NCBI GenBank assembly: GCA_964017125.1
Contig: OZ024912.1
Span: 56,476,910 to 56,540,909 of the forward strand
DNA: 64,000 bases
Source of the DNA: Flabesymbios commensalis
Lineage: Eukaryota > Annelida > Polychaeta > Terebellida > Flabelligeridae
Reading direction: 5' to 3'
The notes below the pieces were generated by a model. That model was given only the letters and a program-made list of their open reading frames with translations. It did no database searches and was not told the origin of the DNA. A program made the translations under genes and the position numbers. Positions 59,201 through 64,000 of the stretch are shown here, in pieces (the first letter of the stretch is position 1; each line of letters begins with the position of its first letter).

Positions 59201-60866
59201 AGCATAATTGTGGAAGGCAGTCAAAAAAGTTTTCTGGCAAGCACCGCAAATCATTACCTTCCAGGTAAAGATACTACAAAAAGAAATATAAAAACACATT
59301 TAAATAATTTGTAGGGCCTTTCAAATAGATTTTTTAATTGAGCAGAATCTATTCAAAGTCTCATATTACGGTACAATATGATGTCTTCGATGATTACATT
59401 TACATGATAATTTAGGTAGATTAGAACCTACAGCAGGTAAGACTAGAAAAAAATCATTAGGCCCCTATGTAAATTGTAGTCTAAATACTGACTTCGGCTC
59501 TAATTAAAAAAATAAGGCGGCTAGGCAAGCCAGGCCCAGAGCTAAGAATAAGCCAAGCTAATGGGGCCTACCCATTTCATCATCTAATTTTAAATATTTT
59601 TTAGGCCCTAAATTACAATCTGTAAACTTTCCATGAATAAATATGCTTGGGGCCATCATTCAATCTTCAAGGCGGGAGGGGGGGGGCTGAGTATTTTTTA
59701 ATTAAATAGATCTACTTTACGACTGAATTTTCATGAAATAAATAACTGTATTTTGTAAAAACAATTTAATAAAATGTACTTTTTTAAAGTATAAGGCAAT
59801 GATTAAGTGCTTCTTTTTCTTGGTTTAATTGCTATTATTTTATGTATTAGTATTCTAATCTTGGCTTTCTATGTTTATTAGTATTTTTATGTTTTTGTTG
59901 TATTATTGTAATGGTAGATTAGTCTCTAGGTTAATGATATCATTGATTAGCAGTTTGGTGATAACATAATAAGATATGATTCATAAACGCATGCAGGCCT
60001 CACTGTTTCTTAGGCCTTTGCTACATTACGTAACTTCTCATTAGCACACTGATTACGTAATACTTTTGCATGTAATGTTGCGGCTCATTACACAATTAGG
60101 TGTAAGGCTTTTGATGAATCATTAAAACCTACTTCGCCCAAACTTGGTGTTTCGTTTATAGCCTAATTGTGTTATATACCTGTTGTGTTACTATATCATT
60201 TTATTTAATGTTGCGGCTACAAATTAGTGATGAGAAATTAAAACTGTATTCTGTAAAAAAAATTAGATCTAAACTAGACTAAAGTGTAACCAGGTAACAT
60301 ATACTTTATAGGCCCCCTATGTGTAGTCTAGACTATCTATAATCTAGACTTTAGATTTATATTTACAAATTTTACTGCACTACTATTAAAAAGTATATTG
60401 TCTACAATCCCATTGAAGATAGTATCTCTTTACTTGACAAAATGACTCAATTCATAAAGTTAATTACCACTTTTAAGAGACAAAAGTTGAATATGTTACA
60501 GCTATCCCCGCTCTCCCCTACTCAAGTTTAGTACTTATCATACCCATGATACCAGGAGGCAATCTTCATCAGGGGTTCATTGAATCTACTTCATTTGAAA
60601 CTAAATTTAACCGCCGCCTACGTTACCTGTAAATGTCCTAGTTGTAGAAGATCATTCGGTATACTTCGTAGACCATTATTACTGAGATCCAGAGTATTAG
60701 ATTGTGTCACTTTATTGTCCGCTATTAGTTTATTGACCCGTGTCAGTTGTTTATTTTTACGCGTCTGAGCAGAATGACAGTCTCTTTCTGAAGTTTCGTG
60801 GTGAGCACTGCCGCTGTCCGAGTCGTCACTTTTCTGTGATATACCATGTCCGTTTAAATCCGCCAT
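36628..60866 (-). CDS. LRRC27: LRRC27 orthologue, leucine-rich repeat-containing protein 27 (whole gene, 10 coding exons)
   Basis: Ten exons with GT/AG borders join in phase into 515 codons; human LRRC27 is about 530. Residues ~57-165 hold about five leucine-rich repeats of the LxxLxLxxNxLxxLP type. Residues ~300-500 are charged and helical, with segments resembling human LRRC27 (EKRLAKLRELKEKQ; KRLKQHTAEMHQRR). Coding exons in transcript order are 60627-60866, 59081-59273, 57676-57822, 50995-51319, 44177-44329, 42359-42447, 42053-42135, 41356-41429, 40379-40505 and 36628-36744. LRR domains usually bind proteins, but the function of LRRC27 is poorly known. Introns reach 7 kb and are packed with hairpin transposons and SINEs. 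The gene is divergent from STK32. A possible ATTAAA poly(A) signal lies at 36225-36230. An extra in-phase middle exon cannot be excluded. Confidence 0.9.
37190..37315 (-). mobile_element. tRNA-derived SINE head (or worn tRNA gene)
   Basis: In reverse it reads GGGGACGTGGCGCAATGGCT, a good box A, and TGGTTTCGAGCCCCG, a box B. The acceptor pairing is poor and a GTTCCCATGTGGGG tail follows, so a SINE is favoured over a working tRNA. Confidence 0.5.
37341..37571 (+). repeat. Family G MITE (TTAA type)
   Basis: TTAACCTTTTCAC ... GTCAAAGGGTTAA with TTAA at both edges. The central hairpin is TTTTTCGTCATTTGAAGCTG and its exact complement around AAATTGCGTTAGCAATT. Confidence 0.9.
37987..38059. repeat. 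Family A hairpin, right arm shortened
   Basis: CCATCAGACACGAGACGCTC ... GCGTCTACGTCTCGTGTCTGCTGGG. The right inner arm is lost, fusing the core to the end. Confidence 0.85.
39234..39380 (-). CDS. LRRC27: LRRC27 candidate alternative last exon
   Basis: A phase-0 acceptor (TTTATTCTAG) fits the phase-0 donor of exon 9. It is followed by 48 codons to a TAA: VQSLQKDLQTSQARLREWNQ, then TGNMAAENNPG.... The LQKDL start mirrors the LQKEI start of exon 10, so it may be a second C-terminus. No donor gives a phase compatible with exon 10, so a cassette exon is unlikely. An AATAAA on the minus strand occurs ~460 bp downstream (~38770). Without transcripts this remains a prediction. Confidence 0.5.
   Translation of the reverse strand, partial: VQSLQKDLQTSQARLREWNQTGNMAAENNPGAFSLYNRQIGHSGECQI
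40260..40367. repeat. Family A hairpin MITE next to LRRC27 exon 9 donor
   Basis: CAGCAAACACGAGACTTTAA ... GTATCTTGTTTGCTGGG around ACGTCTACGACGCTTG. It ends 11 nt from the splice donor. Confidence 0.9.
40379..40505 (-). CDS. LRRC27: LRRC27 coding exon 9
   Basis: The acceptor is CTTTCCAG and the donor ATG|GTACGT; phase is 2 to 0. It encodes a helix (RELEKRLKQHTAEMHQRRRM) followed by PQEEMLAAQHELRM. This aligns with human LRRC27 EEKIKQHVLQMREQRR...EEMRKAAEDLE. A family A hairpin ends 11 nt beyond the donor. Confidence 0.9.
40580..40827 (+). repeat. Family D MITE (TTAA type)
   Basis: TTAACCTCTTCAGCGCGG ... CAGCGTTGTAAGGGTTAA, with TTAA at both ends and the double AGACGTCAGATTCTGACG hairpin. 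Antisense to LRRC27, in intron 8. Confidence 0.92.
41036..41240. repeat. Compound tetranucleotide array (GAAT)n-(GAAC)n-(GAAT)n-(CAAT)n
   Basis: It has the same nested pattern as the other arrays: a GAAC block lies between two GAAT blocks, then (AATC)n to ~41240. Confidence 0.95.
41241..41325 (-). mobile_element. SINE 3' tail relic
   Basis: Matches only the SINE tail in reverse (CACATACAGGATAAACTGAG, CCAGGAGAACCTCCTGAGAA). It ends ~30 nt from the LRRC27 exon 8 donor. Confidence 0.75.
41356..41429 (-). CDS. LRRC27: LRRC27 coding exon 8
   Basis: The acceptor is TGTTGCAG and the donor CAG|GTATGT; phase is 0 to 2. It encodes YDIKKKHEKLRRMSPETKAQ plus LEEA, a charged helix. A decayed SINE 3' end lies about 30 nt beyond the donor, and a family E hairpin begins about 20 nt before the acceptor. 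Confidence 0.87.
41448..41675 (+). repeat. Family E MITE (TTAA type)
   Basis: CTAACCCTTTGCCTGCTAATC at the left, close to known piggyBac-type ends. The hairpin is CCACTTGAGGTTGTGGATCG / CACAACCTCAAGTGG. The right end is GGATGGGGTTAA. Confidence 0.88.
41780..41850. repeat. Short hairpin related to family E
   Basis: TTTTCACCCGTTTGAAGTCG ... GTCTTCAAGCGGATGAAAA. Only the central hairpin is left. Confidence 0.65.
42053..42135 (-). CDS. LRRC27: LRRC27 coding exon 7
   Basis: The acceptor is TCTGTGTAG and the donor GCT|GTAAGA; phase is 1 to 0. It encodes DYVEPAKQAPYDVSADDMRV and then PSNEERIA, a less helical linker. Confidence 0.85.
42236..42337. repeat. Family A hairpin MITE in LRRC27 intron 6
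   Basis: AAGGCGTTGAACGAATGTTG ... CAACATTCGTTCAGCGCCTT around CGTCTACGACGCTGG, with the left extreme lost. It makes up about half of a 223-bp intron. Confidence 0.9.
42359..42447 (-). CDS. LRRC27: LRRC27 coding exon 6
   Basis: The acceptor is TTGTTTCAG and the donor G|GTGAGC; phase is 2 to 1. It encodes a charged helical segment, DQDILREFRDNGRELQQRKH followed by a Lys/Arg-rich turn. A family A hairpin ends 21 nt beyond the donor, and the whole next intron is only 223 bp. Confidence 0.88.
42510..42545 (+). repeat. Family D fragment
   Basis: Only TTTCAGCGCGGGGACTGTCTT of the family's left end remains. Confidence 0.6.
42838..42940. repeat. Family A' hairpin MITE
   Basis: ACACAAAACATTTGTATGAC ... 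ATGTTATGCAAATGCTTTGA around CAGCGTCTAAGAG, ending GTTTGCTGGG. Confidence 0.85.
42979..43230 (-). repeat. Family F MITE, reversed
   Basis: TTAAGCTTTGAATCC ... GCGAGGGCTTAAAGTGTTAA. The hairpin CATCCACTACAAGCCGCG / TTGTAGTGGATG and the ATGCTTTAATGCAT end are clear. TTAA at both edges. Confidence 0.9.
43680..43975 (+). repeat. Family D MITE interrupted by a family C element
   Basis: The D sequence ATGGCCGTA is split from GACACATAACATAGG by the C palindrome. Both D ends are worn. Confidence 0.85.
43769..43857. repeat. Family C palindromic MITE nested in family D, TA duplication
   Basis: CCCACTGGGCACACGACG ... CGTCGTGTGTCCAGTGGG with TA on each side and a GTCAATGAC centre. Comparison with other D copies shows that TA was duplicated on insertion. 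Confidence 0.93.
44074..44155. repeat. Family C palindromic MITE next to LRRC27 exon 5 donor
   Basis: GGGGCCCACGACGTTGTTGC ... CGTCGTCTGCCCAGTGG. The left extreme is lost. It ends 21 nt from the splice donor. Confidence 0.9.
44177..44329 (-). CDS. LRRC27: LRRC27 coding exon 5 (coiled-coil start)
   Basis: The acceptor is TTATTTCAG and the donor AAG|GTGGGC; phase is 2 to 2. A basic stretch (RNRDRKSKRSVRYGE) leads into a charged helix ending KEKQELILQRR, which resembles human LRRC27 around [20 protein letters not shown]. A family C palindrome ends 21 nt beyond the donor. Confidence 0.9.
44356..44571 (+). repeat. Family F MITE (TTAA type)
   Basis: AACCCTTTAAGCTCTCATG ... GCTTGAAAGTGTTAA with the ACTGCAAGTCGAGAATTGCG hairpin. 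It starts 26 nt upstream of the exon 5 acceptor. Confidence 0.87.
44592..44700. repeat. Family A hairpin MITE
   Basis: CCACCAAACACGAGACG ... CGTCTCGTGTTTGCTGGG around CCGTCTGCGACGCTGG. It lies 20 bp from a family F element. Confidence 0.92.
44933..45061. repeat. Family J hairpin MITE
   Basis: Outer TTATTGAG / CTCAATA and inner CCCCTTGGATATAAAAGG / CCTTTTCATATCCAAGGGG arms around CAATTTCC. Confidence 0.85.
45120..45260 (+). repeat. Family E MITE, hairpin right arm deleted
   Basis: TTAACCCTTGAAGCGCTGAA, CCACTTGAAGTTGTGTATCG, then a deletion to GTGGGTGAAAATG. Confidence 0.8.
45262..45994 (-). other. LRRC27: LRRC27 intron 4 stretch
   Basis: Contains a poly-C run near 45480 and a hairpin fragment near 45825-45850 (GGTATTGCTGGCGCAATTGCC). 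Nothing else. Confidence 0.5.
45995..46243 (+). repeat. Family G MITE (TTAA type)
   Basis: TTAAACCCTTGTCCTG ... GCAGGACAAGGGTTAA. Central hairpin TTTTTCGTCATTTGAAGCTG and exact complement. It is the same family as 37341-37571. Confidence 0.9.
46783..46903. repeat. Family K hairpin MITE
   Basis: AAAGTGATGAAAGAAAATCC and ATATCTCTATTATTC arms pair with the complement ending TTCATCACTTT. Confidence 0.87.
47159..47404 (+). repeat. Family D MITE (TTAA type)
   Basis: TTAACCTTTTCAGCGCGGGG, AGACGTCAGATTCTGAC hairpin, ATAACATAGGTATTCAAA and a worn right end GTGTAAGGGTCA. Confidence 0.92.
47531..48040 (+). repeat. Family E MITE interrupted by a SINE
   Basis: The left part ends in the hairpin at CTTGAAGTTGTGGGCCGCG. 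The right part resumes GTAGCGAGACAACTTAAA, so the SINE sits exactly in the loop. Confidence 0.85.
47664..47980 (-). mobile_element. SINE, full length, type 1 head, reversed
   Basis: Tail ATGAAATGAATGGAGTTTTA, second head GGCGGTATGAGGTCGAGTACG, first head CCAAGCAGGCAGCTTTAAAT ... CTGCACCAGG. No clear target duplication. Confidence 0.9.
48309..48530 (+). repeat. Family D MITE, right end replaced
   Basis: TTAACCCTTTTAGCTCGGG, CTATAGTCGGACCCGCGCTG and ATAACATAGGTATTCAAATG. At TTCTCTTCGTTTATT it breaks into a family A half element. Confidence 0.87.
48531..48580. repeat. Family A right half
   Basis: GGGCCAACATTAAAATAACA ... CTCGTGTTTGCTGGG. The left arm is absent. Confidence 0.8.
48581..49077 (-). 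other. LRRC27: LRRC27 intron 4 stretch
   Basis: An 86-codon plus frame at 48732-48992 has no domain. Nothing recognised. Confidence 0.5.
49078..49220. repeat. Tandem duplication of ~71 bp ending in a TTAA-type border
   Basis: Two near-identical copies run CATGGTAACAAAAAACA ... TTTAACCCTTAAAGCG(C/T)TAAGACG. The duplicated piece includes the left end of a family E element. Confidence 0.88.
49204..49445 (+). repeat. Family E MITE (TTAA type)
   Basis: TTAACCCTTAAAGCGTTAAG ... TAGCGCTGTAAGGGCTAATA with the CCCACTTGAAGTTGTGGGTC / CACAACTTCAGGTG hairpin. Confidence 0.9.
49617..50056 (+). repeat. Family G-related TTAA-type element, longer
   Basis: AAACCCTTGTCATGCTGAG ... CTAGCAGGACAGGGGTTAA. The ends match 45995-46243 but the centre is different and T-rich. 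Confidence 0.65.
50057..50550 (-). other. LRRC27: LRRC27 intron 4 stretch
   Basis: Nothing recognised. Confidence 0.5.
50551..50657. repeat. Family A hairpin MITE, diverged
   Basis: CCCAACAAACGAAAGAGGTT ... GGACCCATTTCTAGTTTGTCGG around CCGTCGCAAACG. Confidence 0.8.
50672..50746. repeat. Family A left half
   Basis: CAGAAACACGAGGCATTGAA ... GTCGAAGACGGTGGGCCAAC, then cut off at the start of a family E element. Confidence 0.8.
50747..50945 (+). repeat. Family E MITE, close to LRRC27 exon 4 donor
   Basis: CGCTTTAACCTCAAAATT, a CCCACTTG...CAAGTGAGTG hairpin with a shortened left arm, then GATGTCACGTTATC. It ends ~50 nt from the donor. Confidence 0.82.
50995..51319 (-). CDS. LRRC27: LRRC27 coding exon 4 (low-complexity linker)
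   Basis: At 325 bp it is the longest exon, entering in phase 1 and ending in phase 2 at CCG|GTATGT. It encodes a Ser/Arg/Asp-rich linker (residues ~194-301) with a short Gln/Leu run (QLQLRQLQLQQLKRAHALR). GC content is above the surrounding introns. No known domain is visible. Human LRRC27 also has a poorly conserved middle region. Confidence 0.85.
51432..51650 (+). repeat. Family E / family D fusion
   Basis: AACCCTTTCATGCAG and the E hairpin CACTTGAAGTTGTGGATCG / CAACTTCAAGTGGG run directly into D sequence (CAGAATCTGACGTCCACAGA, GAAGCGGAAAAAGCTAACTA). A chimera or a D insertion with lost ends. Confidence 0.8.
51651..52250 (-). other. LRRC27: LRRC27 intron 3 stretch
   Basis: Nothing recognised. 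Confidence 0.5.
52251..52425 (+). repeat. Family D MITE, truncated
   Basis: ACAACCCTTTCATAATCTGA, CAGATTCTGACGTCTAAAG, then a worn body. The right end is missing. Confidence 0.8.
52612..54835. mobile_element. Candidate satellite-bearing mobile element (pearl/HINE-like)
   Basis: The left GGAGCTCCCGCGACG and the right CGTCACC...GACGGCGGGAGCTAAAA form a short inverted AGCTCCCGC border. Between them lie a ~145-bp tandem array (52790-54260) and a second 2-unit ~140-bp repeat (54290-54590, each with CCAAAAGGCACAACTAG- and ATATGCTCCGGAAACGAA-like strings). Borders are tentative. Confidence 0.55.
52790..54260. repeat. Tandem array of ~145-bp units, about 10 copies
   Basis: AGTAATGGTCTAGCCATCTA, AGCACGGTTTACC, AATGGCCGATAGGCGGCCAT and AAGATGCATCCTC recur at ~52803, 52951, 53093, 53237, 53326, 53475, 53619, 53762, 53907, 54064 and 54217. 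One unit (53237-53326) is shortened. Later units share a TCTTGAGCGG variant. Confidence 0.93.
54836..55149 (-). other. LRRC27: LRRC27 intron 3 stretch
   Basis: Nothing recognised. Confidence 0.5.
55150..55247 (+). repeat. Family E MITE, right part
   Basis: TTTTCACCCATTTGAAGTGTG / CACAATTTCAAGTGGGT hairpin and right end GTGCTTTAAGGGTTA. Confidence 0.82.
55268..55525 (+). repeat. Family F MITE (TTAA type)
   Basis: TTAACTCTTTAAATCCTCACG ... GGTTTGAAAGGGTTTTA, with the CTACAAGTCGATAATTGTG hairpin and an AATAATAATAAC insertion. Confidence 0.87.
55526..56419 (-). other. LRRC27: LRRC27 intron 3 stretch
   Basis: AT-rich, no repeat or coding sequence recognised. Confidence 0.5.
56420..56522. repeat. 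Family A hairpin, diverged
   Basis: AATACGAGACGTTGACCAAC ... GGTCAATGTTTTGTGGG around ATCGTCTACAATGGTGG. Confidence 0.75.
56523..57427 (-). other. LRRC27: LRRC27 intron 3 stretch
   Basis: Open frames of 60-93 codons on both strands (e.g. 56670-56951) without domains. Nothing recognised. Confidence 0.5.
57428..57640 (+). repeat. Family D MITE next to LRRC27 exon 3 donor
   Basis: GCACTTTCAGCG ... CAGCATTGTGAGGGTTAA. The AGACGTC hairpin is largely deleted, and the ATAATGGCCGTAG body is intact. Confidence 0.88.
57676..57822 (-). CDS. LRRC27: LRRC27 coding exon 3 (last LRR and cap)
   Basis: The acceptor is TTCTCCAG and the phase-1 donor is CCAG|GTGACC. It encodes the last repeat, LNIANNPLEFPPPEIIEKG, and a helical cap (LAFFQELLKAK). 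Human LRRC27 has a similar PLEFPP motif. A family D hairpin ends about 35 nt into the next intron. Confidence 0.9.
57823..58554 (-). other. LRRC27: LRRC27 intron 2 stretch
   Basis: Contains a poly-C run near 57980. Nothing else recognised. Confidence 0.5.
58555..58606. repeat. Family A right half
   Basis: AGGACAACATCAATCCAACA ... ATATCATGTTTGCTGGGG. Confidence 0.7.
58817..59057 (+). repeat. Family D MITE next to LRRC27 exon 2 donor
   Basis: TTAACCCTTAGGCCTACAGC ... ACATGTTTAAGGGTTAA, with TTAA at both edges. It has the GTCGTCAG...CTGACGAC hairpin, and an internal deletion has removed most of the GAGCTAACTAAG stretch. Confidence 0.92.
59081..59273 (-). CDS. LRRC27: LRRC27 coding exon 2 (LRR 2-4)
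   Basis: The acceptor is TTTTTGTAG and the donor is G|GTGAGT, leaving phase 1. It encodes three consecutive repeats (LYLEGNDLRCLPENFF, LDLRNNYLVGLP, LLLEGNQLRTLPLELG). The last closely matches the human LLLERNPIKMLPVELG segment. A family D hairpin ends 23 nt into the following intron. Confidence 0.92.
59274..60626 (-). other. LRRC27: LRRC27 intron 1
   Basis: Poly-G run near 59675. No hairpin element is recognised, unlike introns 2-9. Confidence 0.6.
60627..60866 (-). CDS. LRRC27: LRRC27 coding exon 1 (start codon)
   Basis: It encodes residues 1-80, beginning MADLNGHGISQKSDD. A polar Ser/Asp-rich leader is followed by the first leucine-rich repeat (LDLSNNGLRSIP). It ends in phase 0 at CAG|GTAACG. 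The ATG is the first in frame and lies in a GAAATGGCGGA context, which is a plausible TISU/YY1-type start. Confidence 0.9.
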
Positions 60867-60872
60867 TTCAAT
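60855..60872 (-). promoter_or_regulatory. TISU/YY1-like element over the LRRC27 start codon
   Basis: The LRRC27 ATG is embedded in GAAATGGCGGATTT. The ATGGCGG core and preceding AA match the TISU consensus (SAASATGGCGGC) at most positions. TISU elements usually give very short 5' leaders and YY1 binding. A PYAG-like start site was not verified. Confidence 0.45.
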
Positions 60873-62050
60873 ATAACAAAAAGTGAAACAATGTCGATGT
60901 TTTCAACATTAATTTGGTTGAATAGTGTTACCAGTGCATTCCGTATCAAATGTAAACAAATAGTTTATGTACAACGTGTTTTCCGGTGTGCTCCATTTTG
61001 GAAAATGGCAGCTGTAGCTGTCGTCGTTATGGGAACTCGATCATGTGACCGCCGCATGCAAATGAGCTTAGTAGAGTGGGGTAGTGCACGCTGCACGATA
61101 TCAAAAGCGGCAGATGCTGCAGGCTAGCAATACAAGCGGTTGCAAAGGCCGGCTGCAGAGGCTGGTGAGGATGCTATGCGCAATAGCCGATAGAGAACAG
61201 TGGATAAGCCAATTTGTTCCCAATATTGTACGCCATGTCAACAGTGCAGTTTCACTACCGGAGATCATGGAGGTAGAGCTAGCCGTTAAATGCCGGCTAA
61301 ATGCAACAAAATAAATGTGACAATTAACAAAAATTCCTTCCATGAAATTAATGGGACACATCCTAGAATACGTTAGCAATTCAAGTATCCCGCTTTGATA
61401 TCGATGCCATCCCATGAGAGAGACCACCGTGGCATGCCAAGTGACCTGTTAGTACTCAGAGCAGGTGTATAACATAAACAACTAAGAGGCTCACATGGAT
61501 AAAGCGGCGCACAACATGGATAGCAGCACCCTAGGATCTAAACAAAAATCTGCTTATTGGATTATTTATTTGCAAAGTGTCGTGTCATTTGATCGCAAAT
61601 TATGCGTCATGAACATGAATGAACGTCATTAACCGATGGATATAACTGCATATCAGATATCATAGATCTGGAATAATAAATAAAGGACACACGAGAATTG
61701 GTCCTATAATTTTTATGATTTGTCTGCTTTTCTCTCCTCCATCATGTGAAGGATATGTTACAAATATCTTGTAGATACCAGTATTTTTGCTTAAATTTAG
61801 TATGAATTTTGAAATAGTATTGGCAGTATCTCCCATTAATCTTGATAAATTATTGAAAAAATGTGAATGTTCAATTGACTGCTGCTTCAAAGCAATGGAC
61901 AAGGTTAGACCAAATGAAGTTTGAATTTTGTCTAAGAAGTACGGATATATTTTGGTTAAACGACCTTGTGTTCCGGCACATGCTCTCGATGGGCGCGTGT
62001 TTGTTTGGCAAGCAATCGTGAATCACAAAGCTGCAAAGATTGGGTGTACC
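60867..62050. promoter_or_regulatory. Shared intergenic region between LRRC27 and STK32 (candidate bidirectional promoter)
   Basis: These 1.18 kb separate two divergent start codons and hold no recognisable transposon, unlike almost every other kilobase here. Visible sites include a perfect palindrome CCATTTTGGAAAATGG near 60991, an octamer-type ATGCAAAT near 61036 and a CATGTGAC E-box-like site near 61033. No TATA box stands out. The open frames at 60891-61314 look incidental. Confidence 0.5.

Positions 62051-64000
<1,950 letters not shown>

Noticed and set aside
61084-61427. Open frames on both strands between LRRC27 and STK32
   Set aside because: No domain, no splice or start context, and they lie in the probable shared promoter.

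Overview
The window is animal nuclear DNA, most likely from a marine invertebrate. It is AT-rich and has spliced genes with GT/AG introns, long introns, polymerase-III-derived SINEs, non-LTR retrotransposons and very many short hairpin transposons. There are no operons and no bacterial signals. I cannot name the species. I saw no LTR retroelement, Polinton or other virus-like element.

Two host genes are recognised, both in the right half, arranged head to head. On the minus strand from 60866 down to 36628 lies an LRRC27 orthologue. It has ten coding exons that join in phase into a 515-residue protein, with leucine-rich repeats at the N-terminus and a charged helical C-terminal half. An alternative last exon lies at 39234-39380. 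About 1.2 kb upstream, on the plus strand, starts an STK32/YANK-type protein kinase. Its first two coding exons, at 62051-62102 and 63106-63161, are present, and the rest runs off the window. Human LRRC27 and STK32C are also adjacent and divergent at 10q26.3, so this looks like a conserved divergent pair.

The left 36 kb has no host gene that I can support. It holds a 5'-truncated LINE (8990-11862), a decayed Tx1/L1-like LINE split by a 3.4-kb terminal-inverted-repeat element (26565-31083), a 515-bp transposon with 9-bp target duplications, and a 2.6-kb inverted-repeat-bounded element carrying a repeated 14-bp motif (33012-35652). It also has several SINEs with two tRNA-like heads and large microsatellite arrays (19.6, 20.5-21.0, 23.2-23.5 and 28.1-28.3 kb).

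The whole window is seeded with short hairpin elements, named here for reference. Family A is a ~105-bp near-palindrome with CCCAGCAAACACGAGACG ends. A' is the same with a different arm. Family C is a short palindrome ending CCCACTGGG. Families D, E, F and G are 200-250 bp and end TTAA-CCCTT...AAGGG-TTAA, which suggests piggyBac-type miniatures with different central hairpins. H, I, J and K are minor hairpins. A 2.2-kb element with an internal ~145-bp tandem array sits in LRRC27 intron 3. Many hairpins end within 11-35 nt of LRRC27 splice donors, which is the most unusual pattern I saw.
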